Positions 30,897-40,187 of a stretch of 62,564 bases of DNA are shown here, one piece after another. Source of the stretch: Enterobacteriaceae bacterium. Its GTDB lineage: Bacteria; Pseudomonadota; Gammaproteobacteria; Enterobacterales; Enterobacteriaceae. Location of the stretch: NCBI GenBank assembly GCA_031261005.1, contig JAISKF010000030.1, positions 1-62,564 on the forward strand, given 5' to 3'. A program made the translations under genes and the position numbers. The first letter of the stretch is position 1. Every line of letters begins with the position of its first letter. Below the pieces are notes generated by a model that saw only the letters and a list, made by a program, of their open reading frames with translations, ran no database searches and was not told the DNA's origin.

Positions 30897-31080
30897 AAAT
30901 ACAGCGGGCGGCAGGTTGCCGCCCCTACGGTTTTTACGTGATTCTGTGTTGATAATTTTTTGGATTACCTAATCTGAATTTTAGATAACTTGCTGTATTG
31001 TTATGATAAATTTCAAAAAATCATGTCATTTTTCGTAGGGGCGACAACCTGTCGCCCGTGAAACCCACGGTGAAATCAAC
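30897..31080. repeat. GTAG-BIME family, two half copies joined as in the tandem array
   Basis: A right half (GGGCGGCAGGTTGCCGCCC with CTAC foot, then TTTTTACGTGATTCTGTG) runs into ATTACCTAATCTGAATTTTAGATAAC. A left half follows (TGCTGTATTG…GTAGGGGCGACAACCTGTCGCCC). The junction is the same as the unit junction in the 34552-35033 array. It ends at the hemN stop. Confidence 0.8.
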
Positions 31081-31082
31081 AA

Positions 31083-32456
31083 TTAAATCACCCTTGAGAA
31101 TTGTTGCCGTCTTGCCTGCTGCCGCAAATAAATATCAAAACACATACAAATATTACGGATCAACAAGCGTCCTTTCCCTGTCACTTGAATACCGTTGTCA
31201 TCAACGGTGACTAAGCCGTCTTTTGCCAGCGGAGCAAGGAGTTTCAGATCTTCGGCAAAATATTCGGCAAACTTAATGCCGTGCATTTGCTCAATCGGCG
31301 CGTATACCAGTTGGAAATTGCAGATCAGCGTTTTAATCACATCACGGCGAATACAGTCATCTTCAGTCATGGCGAGACCTTTCCATAACGCATTGCCCTT
31401 TTCTGCCACGCTGGTGTAATAGGCTTTTAGATCTTTTTGGTTTTGGGCGTAAGTATCGCCAATCATGCTGATAGAGGAAACGCCTAAGCCCAGCAAATCG
31501 CTGTCACCGTGTGTGGTATAGCCTTGAAAGTTACGATGCAAATGCCCTTCGCGTTGGGCGATCGCCAGTTCATCATCAGGGCGTGCAAAGTGATCCATAC
31601 CGATAAACTGATAACCGTCTTCCGTCAGAGAAGTGATAGTTTCTTGCAGAATTTCCAGCTTTTCATTCGCCGATGGCAAATCATGATCTTTAATCTTCAT
31701 CTGTGCAGCAAAACGGCTTGGCAAATGGGCGTAGTTAAAGACACTCAGGCGATCCGGCGCAAGTTCTGCCACACGGCGTAGCGTGAACGCAAAACTTTCT
31801 GGCGTTTGCTTCGGTAAACCGTAGATCAGATCGATATTAGTGGAACTAAAACCAAGCTCTTTAGCGCGTTTAATCAAGGCAAAGATAAACGCTTCATCTT
31901 GTTCGCGGTTCACCAATTGCTGAACTTCTTTATTAAAATCCTGCACGCCCATACTCATGCGGTTAAAACCCTCCGCACGCAGATGATCGAGAATATCCAG
32001 CTCAATATCACGCGGATCGAGTTCAATCGACACTTCCGCTTCCGGCAGGAAATTAAAATGCTGACGCAACATGCCGTTTAACCGGCTGATTTGCTGTTTA
32101 TTCAGATAAGTCGGCGTACCGCCGCCCCAGTGCATCTGAGAAACATGGCGATGGGCAAACAGCGGCGCACGGTTTTTGATTTCCTGCTCCAGCACATCAA
32201 GATACTGCTCTACTTTATGCCCGTGACGCGTCACGATTTTATTACAACCGCAGAAGTAACAAAGTTTGTGGCAGAACGGAATATGAATATAAAGAGAAAG
32301 AGGACGAGAGGGATAACGCGCTACCGCAGCTAAAAAATCGCTTTCACCATATTGTTCGCTGAATTCCAGCGCTGTTGGGTACGATGTATATCTTGGACCC
32401 GAATAGTTATATTTCTGAATAAGGGTCAGATCCCAGTCAATCAACTGCACAGACAT
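31083..32456 (-). CDS. hemN: Oxygen-independent coproporphyrinogen III dehydrogenase
   Basis: HemN is a radical-SAM enzyme that decarboxylates coproporphyrinogen III to protoporphyrinogen IX for heme synthesis without oxygen. The 457-residue protein carries the cluster motif Cys62-x3-Cys66-x2-Cys69 in HIPFCHKLCYFCGC. It also has the GGGTP SAM-binding motif (about 112-116) and a C-terminal HemN domain. It is the anaerobic counterpart of HemF and fits a facultative anaerobe. It lies between yshB and yihI, as in E. coli. Confidence 0.97.
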   Translation of the reverse strand: MSVQLIDWDLTLIQKYNYSGPRYTSYPTALEFSEQYGESDFLAAVARYPSRPLSLYIHIPFCHKLCYFCGCNKIVTRHGHKVEQYLDVLEQEIKNRAPLFAHRHVSQMHWGGGTPTYLNKQQISRLNGMLRQHFNFLPEAEVSIELDPRDIELDILDHLRAEGFNRMSMGVQDFNKEVQQLVNREQDEAFIFALIKRAKELGFSSTNIDLIYGLPKQTPESFAFTLRRVAELAPDRLSVFNYAHLPSRFAAQMKIKDHDLPSANEKLEILQETITSLTEDGYQFIGMDHFARPDDELAIAQREGHLHRNFQGYTTHGDSDLLGLGVSSISMIGDTYAQNQKDLKAYYTSVAEKGNALWKGLAMTEDDCIRRDVIKTLICNFQLVYAPIEQMHGIKFAEYFAEDLKLLAPLAKDGLVTVDDNGIQVTGKGRLLIRNICMCFDIYLRQQARRQQFSRVI

Positions 32457-32527
32457 TTGCTCACTCCAATTTGTTGCTAATTTTCCCCGCTGTTTATTAT
32501 TTTTTATTGTGCTGTTTATGGGGTGTT

Positions 32528-32618
32528 GCGGGATTCATAGGAAACGATGTGCACATCGCCTCCTACAAATAAAAATCTATTAACCTATTATTCTCGCCAT
32601 TTCATAATTTATAAACTC
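32528..32618. repeat. Divergent member of the repeat family (hemN-yihI gap)
   Basis: The core hairpin here is CGATGTGCACATCG flanked by TAGGA / TCCTA, unlike the usual G+C-rich arms. The right arm (AATCTATTAACCTATTATTCTCGCCATTTC) matches that of the copy at 13095-13236. It ends at the yihI stop. Confidence 0.55.
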
Positions 32619-32619
32619 A

Positions 32620-33165
32620 TTATTTTGGCGTATTGGTTTTCAGTAATTTGATAATATCTTCTTTCGCCGCAGATTCATCATCGGTTTGATCATCATCGTC
32701 ATCACCTAAATCAATACCTAACTTCTCCATCAGCTCATCAATACGATCAAGAGTATTATCCACGTACTCCTGCTCTTCGCCTGATAACGTTTTACCATCA
32801 TCAATCGCGTCTAACAGTTGATTTAAACGCTCGTCATTTTCCAGCAAAGCGAGTTGTTCTTCCGGAGAAATTTTCGGCGGTTTTGGCGCTTTGATGACTT
32901 TTGGCTTGGCGACCGCTGGCTTATTGCCTTCAACAATTAACGGCACGGGTTTTTTACTGCCGATACGCGGATCTTTTGCCGTCGCATTCCCGTTACTGTT
33001 TTTGCCAGATTGAGACTCGACGTTAGTACGCGCGCCAGCAACATGACCACGATGTTTTTTCTCACGCTTACGCGCCCGTGATTCTGCTTCGATGTCTTCG
33101 CGGCTTTTACGTTTGGTTTTGGCGGTTTGACTACTGTCTTTTGCGGCATTTGGGGACGACTTCAT
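32620..33165 (-). CDS. yihI: Der GTPase-activating protein YihI
   Basis: YihI stimulates the GTPase Der (EngA), a 50S ribosome assembly factor. The 181-residue protein has the typical layout. A lysine/arginine-rich, likely disordered N-terminal half (KTKRKSREDIEAESRARKRE, about 16-36) is followed by an acidic helical C-terminal domain (EEQLALLENDERLNQLLDAIDDGKTLSGEEQEYVD, about 100-134). A very acidic stretch then follows. It is upstream of hemN and downstream of csrC, as in E. coli. Confidence 0.93.
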   Translation of the reverse strand: MKSSPNAAKDSSQTAKTKRKSREDIEAESRARKREKKHRGHVAGARTNVESQSGKNSNGNATAKDPRIGSKKPVPLIVEGNKPAVAKPKVIKAPKPPKISPEEQLALLENDERLNQLLDAIDDGKTLSGEEQEYVDNTLDRIDELMEKLGIDLGDDDDDQTDDESAAKEDIIKLLKTNTPK

Positions 33166-33215
33166 AACGAATTCTCTAAAATGGAGATATTGGGCTGGAA
33201 TCTAGCAGAAACAAA

Positions 33216-33600
33216 GAAAAAAGGCGACAGAGTTATCTGCCGCCTTAATCTTAAATCTAAAGGAATGTAATTCCTAATCTCTTCCATGTAAACAAACAAC
33301 GTCCGTGTTTATCCTTTTGCTATATGTCGATCCTTGAGGAGTATCCTTGTATCTCGTCACTGAGAATAGTCAATCATCCTTGCTGCTTTCCTTAGCTGCT
33401 CTTCCTGAGCTACGTTCCACGTATCCTTAATATCCCTATTCATGCCACTACCTTGTGACAAGTGACCTAAACCCTTTAAGCCATTTTTCAAAGAAACTAC
33501 ATCGTCGAAACTACATCGTCCTGATGTTCTTCCAAGAAAGGTTCACTTCCTGTGAATCTCTGTCTTACCCTGTCTCTTTGTTGGTGTGTACTTTACGTGA
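33216..33600 (-). ncRNA. csrC: CsrC-type small RNA (CsrA antagonist)
   Basis: On the minus strand this stretch carries about 15 GGA motifs, many as AAGGAT or CAGGA, in loop-like settings and has no long ORF. It ends in a terminator (GGCGGCAGATAACTCTGTCGCC then TTTTTTC, 33216-33246) that closely matches the E. coli csrC terminator. Position and direction (between yihI and engB, same strand as yihI) also match. Such RNAs titrate CsrA. The 5' end is estimated. A 14-bp unit (GAAACTACATCGTC on the plus strand) is duplicated at 33493-33520. Confidence 0.85.
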
Positions 33601-33612
33601 TTAGATTATTTC

Positions 33613-33627
33613 GACAAGAGACTTACA
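33613..33627 (-). promoter_or_regulatory. Possible UvrY (GacA) box upstream of csrC
   Basis: On the minus strand TGTAAGTCTCTTGTC resembles the UvrY/GacA site (TGTAAG…CTTACA), which drives csrB/csrC in relatives. The right half is imperfect. It lies just upstream of the estimated csrC start. Confidence 0.4.
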
Positions 33628-33859
33628 GCGAAAGGAAAGAGTATCGACATTAGATTAAAAAAATAACTAACTGATAATAAAAAAGATAAAAAATAAAACT
33701 CCAGCAAAAAGCCGATATTGCCCCACGTAGCTATGGCAAATGTCTCACACGGTTTACATGGCATAATCGCACACCGCAATTACCGACAGCGAAAAATTCG
33801 CTCTTTATCACAGCTACGCAGTATAATCGCCAGCCAATTAACTCGTGGAGACGAACGTT

Positions 33860-34519
33860 TTGACTCTGAAAAATTTTAACTATCACAAGACGCATTTCGT
33901 CATCAGCGCACCGGACATCACCCATCTGCCCGCGGATATGGGTATTGAAATCGCTTTTGCCGGACGCTCTAACGCCGGTAAATCCAGTGCGCTGAATACG
34001 TTAACCAATCAAAAAAATCTGGCACGTACCAGTAAAACGCCAGGACGTACTCAGCTTATCAACCTGTTTGAAGTCGAAGAAAACCTGCATTTAGTGGATT
34101 TACCGGGCTACGGCTATGCCGAAGTGCCGGAAGAGATGAAACGCAAATGGCAGCGAGCATTAGGCGAGTATCTGCAAAAACGCGAATGTCTTGGCGGATT
34201 GGTGGTGCTGATGGATATTCGTCACCCATTAAAAGATCTCGATCAGCAGATGATTCAATGGGCGGTAGACGTTAATCTGCCGGTACTGTTACTGCTGACT
34301 AAAGCCGATAAACTGGCTTCCGGCGCGCGCAAAACCCAGTTAAACATGGTGCGTGAAGCAATCCTGCCTTTTCAGGGGGATATTCAGGTAGAAGCATTCT
34401 CTTCCCTGAAAAAAATTGGTGTGGATAAACTGCGTATCAAACTAGATGAATGGTTTAACTTGCCGTTTAACAGTGACGGCGACGAACCAGATGCCAGCGA
34501 AGAAGCACCAGAAGAGTAA
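33860..34519 (+). CDS. engB: Ribosome-assembly GTPase EngB/YsxC (YihA)
   Basis: EngB is an essential GTPase for late 50S assembly. It has [17 protein letters not shown] (G1), GRTQLINLF (G2), [11 protein letters not shown] (G3) and [10 protein letters not shown] (G4). Two starts compete: a GTG at 33845 and a TTG at 33860. The GGAG at 33847-33850 overlaps the GTG reading but sits nine bases before the TTG, whose product ([19 protein letters not shown]) aligns with E. coli YihA from its first residues. The TTG start (219 residues) was therefore chosen. Confidence 0.93.
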   Translation: MTLKNFNYHKTHFVISAPDITHLPADMGIEIAFAGRSNAGKSSALNTLTNQKNLARTSKTPGRTQLINLFEVEENLHLVDLPGYGYAEVPEEMKRKWQRALGEYLQKRECLGGLVVLMDIRHPLKDLDQQMIQWAVDVNLPVLLLLTKADKLASGARKTQLNMVREAILPFQGDIQVEAFSSLKKIGVDKLRIKLDEWFNLPFNSDGDEPDASEEAPEE

Positions 34520-34551
34520 AGTAATTCTGCCGATTTTTCTTGTAGGGCTGC

Positions 34552-35033
34552 GATAACCTGCTGTATTATCACAATAAATCTAAAACAATTATGTCATTTT
34601 TCGTAGGGGCGACAACCTGTCGCCCGTGAAACCTACGGCGTTGTTGCTTCGGGCGGCAGGTTGCCGCCCCTACATTTTTTACGTAATTCTGTGTTAATAA
34701 TTTTTGTATTACCTAATCTGAATTTTAGATAACCTGCTGTATTATTACGATAAATTTCAAATAATTATACAATTTACCGTAGGGGCGACAACCTGTCGCC
34801 CGTAAACCCACGGCGTTGTTGATTCGGGCGGCAGGTTGCCACCCCTACACTTTTTACGTAATTCTGTGTTAATAATTTTTGTATTACCTAATCTGAATTT
34901 TAGATAACCTGCTGTATTATCACGATAAATTTCAAATAATTATGTCATTTTTCGTAGGGGCGACAAACCTGTCGCCCGTAAACCCACTGCGTTGTTAATT
35001 CGGGCGGCAAATTGACGTTCCTACAAATCTCAA
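34552..35033. repeat. Tandem array of GTAG-BIME units, about 175-bp period
   Basis: Three head-to-tail units start at GATAACCTGCTGTATTA (34552, 34728, 34903; periods 176 and 175), the last one shorter. Each holds a left hairpin GGGCGACAACCTGTCGCCC with GTAG foot, a variable loop (ACGGCGTTGTTG) and a right hairpin GGGCGGCAGGTTGCCGCCC with CTAC foot. Shared linker DNA (TTACGTAATTCTGTGTTAATA) joins units. The array fills the gap between engB and spf. No protein is encoded. Confidence 0.9.
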
Positions 35034-35233
35034 CGTATTAATTTTTCATCACCAGCCTGTTATTCATCTCTGTTTTTTGTCGGTTAAAACTATTCTTTAA
35101 TAATTAACCAGTTATCTGTATTTTTAGCTGAAACGTTTCATTTTTATGTAAAAAAATTACATAACAACCTTTTTTTGTGATGCTCGTCGCGCAATAAAAC
35201 TTATTTTGTTGTAATTTTCTTACAAAAAGGACT

Positions 35234-35261
35234 TTGAGCTGTTAAATAAATGGAGTAGAGT
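35234..35261 (+). promoter_or_regulatory. Promoter of spf
   Basis: TTGAGC (35234-35239) and TAGAGT (35256-35261), 16 bases apart, end 7 bases before the start of Spot 42. In E. coli the promoter is repressed by CRP-cAMP. No convincing CRP site could be fixed here. Confidence 0.6.
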
Positions 35262-35268
35262 TAGCGGC

Positions 35269-35362
35269 GTAGGGTACAGAGGTAAGATGTTCTATTTTTC
35301 AAACCTGTAATAGGATTGGCTTTATATTAGCCGCCCCGTTCAATTGAACGGGGCGTTTTTTT
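35269..35362 (+). ncRNA. spf: Spot 42 small RNA
   Basis: This Hfq-dependent RNA represses catabolic genes such as galK when glucose is present. The first 27 bases, starting GTAGGGTACAGAGGTAAG, are essentially identical to E. coli Spot 42. The terminator GCCCCGTTCAATTGAACGGGGC with TTTTTTTT is also typical. It is about 94 nt long versus 109 in E. coli; the missing bases are in the middle (after TTTTTCAAACCTGTAATAGGATTGG). It lies between engB and polA, as in E. coli. Confidence 0.95.
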
Positions 35363-35370
35363 TATCTAAA

Positions 35371-35516
35371 AAACTTCAGGCTTGGATAGAAAAATAGCGA
35401 AATAATAGATTAATTTATTGATAATAAATAATAATTTTCACGAACTGCAATCTGCTGCCTGAATTAACAACGCGGTGGGTTTACGGGCGACAAACTGTCG
35501 CCTCTACGCAAAAAAT
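35371..35516. repeat. GTAG-BIME family copy abutting the polA stop
   Basis: The left end AACTTCAGGCTTGGATAG, the TGATAATAAATAATAATT arm, a decayed left hairpin (ACTGCAATCTGCTGCCTG) and a right hairpin (GGGCGACAAACTGTCGCC with CTAC foot) are present. The right arm is cut short by the polA stop codon at 35518. Confidence 0.7.
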
Positions 35517-35517
35517 A

Positions 35518-38310
35518 TTAGTGAGCTTCGTCCCAATTCATACCCGTACCCACATCAACTTTCATTGGTACGGTCAAACTAACGCACTGCTCCATCAACT
35601 GACGAATGGTTTCACCAGCGCTTTCCAGCACAGATTCATGCACTTCAAACACCAATTCATCGTGTACCTGCATAATCATGTGGACTAATGGCTGTTCTTG
35701 CTGCTCTAACCAGGCATCAACAGCGATCATAGCGGTTTTGATAATATCCGCGGCTGTACCCTGCATTGGGGCGTTAATTGCTGCGCGCTCTGCACCTTTA
35801 CGGCGCATTCCGTTGCTGGCTTTAATATCCGGCAGATATAAACGGCGACCGAACAGCGTTTCAACATATCCTTGATCTGCTGCCTGCACGCGGGTGCGTT
35901 CCATATACGCCAGCACGCCCGGATAGCGCTCAAAATAGAGATCCATATAACGCTGTGCTTCGCCGCGCGCGATCCCTAGCTGGCGCGCGAGACCAAACGC
36001 ACTCATGCCGTAAATCAAACCGAAGTTAATCGCTTTGGCGCTGCGGCGCTGTTCGCTGCTGACTTGTTCCAGAGGAATGCCAAATACTTCTGCTGCCGTC
36101 GCGCGGTGAATATCTTTACCCTGCGCGAACGCATCTAACAAGCCTTTATCAGCAGAGAGATCCGCCATAATGCGTAACTCAATCTGCGAATAGTCGGCTG
36201 CCAGAATGCGATAGCCTTGCGGCGCAATAAATGCCTGACGAATTCGACGCCCCTCGTCATTACGCACCGGAATATTTTGCAGATTAGGATCGCTGGACGA
36301 TAAGCGCCCTGTTGCCGTCACCGCTTGATGATAAGAAGTATGCACGCGCCCTGAAACCGCATTGATCATCTGCGGCAATTTATCGGTATAAGTGGATTTC
36401 AGTTTTGCTAAACCGCGATATTCCAAAATCACTTTTGGCAGCGGATAATCCAGCGCCAGTTCCGCCAGCACTTCTTCATTGGTTGACGGCGCACCGCCCG
36501 GCGTTTTCTTCAAAACCGGCAGCTTGTGCTTTTCGTAGAAAATGGTTTGCAGTTGTTTGGTAGAAGAGAGATTAAACTCCTCGCCTGCCAGTTCGTATGC
36601 CTGCTGCTCCAGCTCGTGTAAACGTTCGGTTAGCTCGATGGAGTGTAAGTTTAAAATCTGGCTATCGATCAGAACGCCTGTACGTTCGATTTTAGATAAA
36701 ATCGGCACCAGCGGCATTTCAATCGTCTGGAATACTTTTTTCAGCCCGTCATGCTGCTGTAGTTGTTGCCACATCACCTGATGCAGTTGCAGCGTGACAT
36801 CGGCATCTTCTGCGGCATAAGGACCTGCTTGTTCAATGGCAAGCTGATTAAATGTCAGTTGATTCTTGCCCTTGCCTGCCAGCTCTTCAAAGCTGATAGT
36901 TTTATGATGCAGATAACGATTTGCCAGACTATCCATATCGTGACGACCTGCCACGCTGTCCAGTACATAAGATTCCAGCATGGTATCAAAAGCAATGCCG
37001 CGCAACTGAATGCCGTAACGCGCCAGCATACTTTGGTCGAATTTGAGATTTTGCCCGATTTTCAGTGCAGTTTCGCTTTCCAGCAGCGGCTTGAGATCTG
37101 CCAGCACTTCATCACAACTTAATTGCTGCGGCGCGCCAATATAATCATGACCAAACGGCACATAAGCAGCTTTGCCCGCTTCAATAGCAAAAGAAACACC
37201 GACCAGATGAGAGCTCATGTAATCGAGACCATCGGTTTCGGTGTCAAAAGCAAACAGTTCAGCTTGTTTTAACTGGGTTAACCAGCGATCAAAATGTTCT
37301 CTTTCCAGAATAACTTCGTAGCCATCTTGCGATAATGTCGCTGAAACTTCGGGTGCAGCAGCGGCAGCTTGATAAGCCGCTGGCGCAGGTTTGCTGCTGA
37401 TACTTTTCGCCGTATTTTTCAGCGTACCGGTATTTTCCAGCTCCGCCAGCCAGCGTTTGAATTCATAACGAGAGAACAGCTCGCGCAAAGTATCGACATC
37501 AGGATCGCGCAGGCTGAGATCGTCCTCTTTAACATTCAGCTCAACATCGGTTTTGATAGTTGCCAGTTTGTAGGACAGATAAGCCGCGTCTTTGTGCAGT
37601 TCCAGCTTAGGCGCTAACGTTTTAGCGCCGCGAAAACTCAATCCGGCAATTTTATCCAGTTGGCTATACAGTGAGTCCAAACCGCCTAAACCTTGCAACA
37701 AGGCTTGCGCGGTCTTTTCACCGACACCGGGAACGCCGGGAATGTTATCGGAGGCATCGCCCATCAGCGCCAGAAAATCGATAATCAATTCCGGCGGAAC
37801 ACCATATTTCTCGCAGACTTCTTCCGGTCCTAATATCGAGTTATTCATGGTATTGATCAGCGTCACTTGCGGCGTTACCAACTGCGCCATATCTTTATCG
37901 CCGGTACTGATCAGCACATCACGACCTTTGGCAGCAGCTTCTTTTGCCAGCGTGCCGATCACATCATCAGCTTCAACGCCAGCAACCACCAGCAGCGGAA
38001 TTCCCATCGCCGCAACCATTTTATGCAATGGCTCAATTTGCAGGCGCAAATCGTCCGGCATCGGCGGGCGGTGAGATTTATATTCAGCAAACAGCTCATC
38101 GCGGAACGTTTTCCCTTTCGCATCAAACACCACCACAATGTGGCTTGGCTGGCATTGAGCAATCAGACTACGCAACATATTCAATACGCCGTACATCGCC
38201 CCCGTCGGGCAGCCCTCTTTATTTGTCAGTGGTGGAAAAGCGTGAAAAGCCCGATAAAGGTAAGAAGAGCCGTCAACGAGGACTAATGGATTTTCTGCGA
38301 TTTTAGCCAT
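35518..38310 (-). CDS. polA: DNA polymerase I
   Basis: Pol I removes RNA primers and fills gaps in replication and repair. The 930-residue reading starts [22 protein letters not shown], matching the E. coli start. It has a 5'-nuclease domain ([33 protein letters not shown]), a 3'-5' exonuclease domain ([13 protein letters not shown]) and a polymerase domain with motifs A ([11 protein letters not shown]), B ([20 protein letters not shown]) and C ([11 protein letters not shown]). Upstream in-frame Met codons at 38403 and 38334 were not used because homologues begin at 38310. It is convergent with spf. Confidence 0.97.
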   Translation of the reverse strand: MAKIAENPLVLVDGSSYLYRAFHAFPPLTNKEGCPTGAMYGVLNMLRSLIAQCQPSHIVVVFDAKGKTFRDELFAEYKSHRPPMPDDLRLQIEPLHKMVAAMGIPLLVVAGVEADDVIGTLAKEAAAKGRDVLISTGDKDMAQLVTPQVTLINTMNNSILGPEEVCEKYGVPPELIIDFLALMGDASDNIPGVPGVGEKTAQALLQGLGGLDSLYSQLDKIAGLSFRGAKTLAPKLELHKDAAYLSYKLATIKTDVELNVKEDDLSLRDPDVDTLRELFSRYEFKRWLAELENTGTLKNTAKSISSKPAPAAYQAAAAAPEVSATLSQDGYEVILEREHFDRWLTQLKQAELFAFDTETDGLDYMSSHLVGVSFAIEAGKAAYVPFGHDYIGAPQQLSCDEVLADLKPLLESETALKIGQNLKFDQSMLARYGIQLRGIAFDTMLESYVLDSVAGRHDMDSLANRYLHHKTISFEELAGKGKNQLTFNQLAIEQAGPYAAEDADVTLQLHQVMWQQLQQHDGLKKVFQTIEMPLVPILSKIERTGVLIDSQILNLHSIELTERLHELEQQAYELAGEEFNLSSTKQLQTIFYEKHKLPVLKKTPGGAPSTNEEVLAELALDYPLPKVILEYRGLAKLKSTYTDKLPQMINAVSGRVHTSYHQAVTATGRLSSSDPNLQNIPVRNDEGRRIRQAFIAPQGYRILAADYSQIELRIMADLSADKGLLDAFAQGKDIHRATAAEVFGIPLEQVSSEQRRSAKAINFGLIYGMSAFGLARQLGIARGEAQRYMDLYFERYPGVLAYMERTRVQAADQGYVETLFGRRLYLPDIKASNGMRRKGAERAAINAPMQGTAADIIKTAMIAVDAWLEQQEQPLVHMIMQVHDELVFEVHESVLESAGETIRQLMEQCVSLTVPMKVDVGTGMNWDEAH

Positions 38311-39047
38311 AAATAGATTCTTTGCTGTTTGTTCCATGAATGAGGTTAAGAATGCCATAGACGAAGCCAAGAGACGAACAGCTTCTTGGATTTTTATCCG
38401 CACTGCTTCACCGGAAGTATATTTATTAACCAGCGAAAAAGTGGTTTATTTCGATATAAAAAACTGTGGATAAGTCTGTGATTAAAAGTAAGTTAAGATT
38501 ATACAACAACGAGATAACAATATTTTCATTAAAATAAACATTAAGAAATCAATAACATATATATAAATGGATTATTTATAGTTCATCTCGTTCAAGATCT
38601 TCATCTGTGGATATTTGATTTATCAGTAATAAATATCTGTCAAGAGCCGCAGCCTCATTTCCTTAAAATTAATTAAATTATTTTAATGGTAAAACAGATA
38701 ACAGCGTGTTGCTCTGATACTTTCGCTTATCTCGATAGATTTAAGTAATAAAAGATTAAATTTATAATAATTAATCCTGATTTCTGCATAACTATTCTTC
38801 ATTCTGATAACGAGTAAATTTTGCCCTCGAAACGTGAAGAATATAGCGCAGATTTAGCTTATTACTCTAATTCCCGCTTCTGCTACTCTGCGCGTTCACG
38901 TCAGGTCAGGCTTGGAGCTGCAAAAATTTGGCTTTCTGTTAGAATTAGCCAAATTTTATACCTAACAGATTTTGCGATGACGGGTTTCAATGACGGATAA
39001 CAGTCATTTTGCTGAAACCTTAATTTCAATAATAAAGAAAGCACAAC
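38311..39047. other. AT-rich polA-yihG divergent region
   Basis: This roughly 740-base stretch has no convincing gene. It must carry the polA and yihG promoters. A short ORF at 38990-39202 overlaps the yihG start in another frame and has no recognisable product. Confidence 0.6.
38465..38473 (-). promoter_or_regulatory. DnaA box upstream of polA
   Basis: TGTGGATAA is a perfect reverse-orientation DnaA box (TTATCCACA), about 155 bases before the polA start. A one-mismatch copy, TGTGGATAT, is at 38606-38614. DnaA influence on polA has been reported in E. coli; here it is inference. Confidence 0.5.
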
Positions 39048-39959
39048 ATGCCAAAATTGTTCGCCCCGATTATTTTTTTGATAACAACAATATTGACCAT
39101 TGTCTTCACTATCCTTTGTTCTGTACCGATGGTGATCGCGGGTATGGTGAAACTGCTGTTACCCTTTCGGGCGGTCGGTTTGAGCGTTGCGGCATTCGGT
39201 AACTTTATGATGTGGTGCTGGTGCTGCTCACTGGCATTTATCCTGACGGTGACAAATCGTATCACTTGGGATATTCAAGGCGCGGACGAACTCAATAAGC
39301 ACAATTGGTATCTGTTAATCAGCAACCATAAAAGCTGGACGGATATTGTCACACTGTGCGTGGTAATGCGAAACCGAATCCCTGCAACTAAATACTTTTT
39401 GAAACAGCAGCTATTTTGGGTTCCTTTTATTGGTATCGGCTGCTGGGCGCTGGATATGCCCTTTATGCGCCGCTATTCCCGTACCTATCTGTTAAAACAC
39501 CCGGAAAAGCGCGGCAAAGACATTGAAACCACGCGCCGTTCTTGTGAGAAATTTCGTGATTACCCGACAACTATCGTGAATTTTGTTGAAGGTTCACGTT
39601 TTACCGAACAGAAAAAAGTACAAAGCCACTCCCCTTATCAAAATCTGTTACCGCCAAAATCTGCCGGAATTGCGCTGGCGCTGAATATTCTCGGTATGCA
39701 GTTTGATCGTATCCTCAACGTAACGCTTTTTTATCCTGATAATGCCGAAAAACCGTTTATTGATTTGCTCTGCGGTCAGATGAAACGCATCGTAATACGC
39801 ATCGAAACTCTACCGATCGATGATTCGCTGCGCGGCGATTATCTGAATGATAAAACCTATAAACGCCAGTTCCAGCAATGGCTGGCAGATATTTGGACGC
39901 AGAAAGATCAGCAGATCGAACGGTTAAAACAGCAATTTTTGGGGAAAGGTAATATTTAG
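39048..39959 (+). CDS. yihG: Inner-membrane acyltransferase YihG
   Basis: YihG is a 1-acylglycerol-3-phosphate acyltransferase-like protein of the PlsC family. The 303-residue protein has hydrophobic N-terminal segments (about 5-65), the catalytic [10 protein letters not shown] (HxxxxD, about 91-100) and the acceptor-binding [10 protein letters not shown]. In E. coli YihG favours cis-vaccenate and affects swarming. Divergent orientation from polA matches E. coli. The start has an AAAGAAAG ribosome-binding site. Confidence 0.93.
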   Translation: MPKLFAPIIFLITTILTIVFTILCSVPMVIAGMVKLLLPFRAVGLSVAAFGNFMMWCWCCSLAFILTVTNRITWDIQGADELNKHNWYLLISNHKSWTDIVTLCVVMRNRIPATKYFLKQQLFWVPFIGIGCWALDMPFMRRYSRTYLLKHPEKRGKDIETTRRSCEKFRDYPTTIVNFVEGSRFTEQKKVQSHSPYQNLLPPKSAGIALALNILGMQFDRILNVTLFYPDNAEKPFIDLLCGQMKRIVIRIETLPIDDSLRGDYLNDKTYKRQFQQWLADIWTQKDQQIERLKQQFLGKGNI

Positions 39960-39992
39960 CGGCGGCAATCTTTCGCCTCTGCGAAAAATAAT
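39960..39992. repeat. Remnant of a GTAG-BIME hairpin
   Basis: GCGGCGGCAATCTTTCGCCTCTGCG immediately follows the yihG stop and looks like a decayed core of the family. No ends are visible. Confidence 0.4.
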
Positions 39993-40187
39993 ATATCTAT
40001 CCCATACAAAATCGATCGGAGCGGTATGCCTGAACGTGAACGCTCGGTTAAACTGTTTTCATCTATACTCATTTCATATTTAAGCGTTATTTTATAAGTA
40101 CCACTCGTCAGCTTTCGGCTGCCGTCCCTCCATAGAGGGGAATTATTCTTATTTAAAATTAAACATCACAACACAGGACAGACACCG

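Noticed and set aside
34552..35033. Possible CRISPR array
   Set aside because: The period is about 175 bp and the units are nearly identical throughout, with no short unique spacers and no cas genes nearby.
38990..39202. 70-residue ORF upstream of yihG
   Set aside because: It overlaps the well supported yihG start in another frame, has no similarity I recognise and no better ribosome-binding site.
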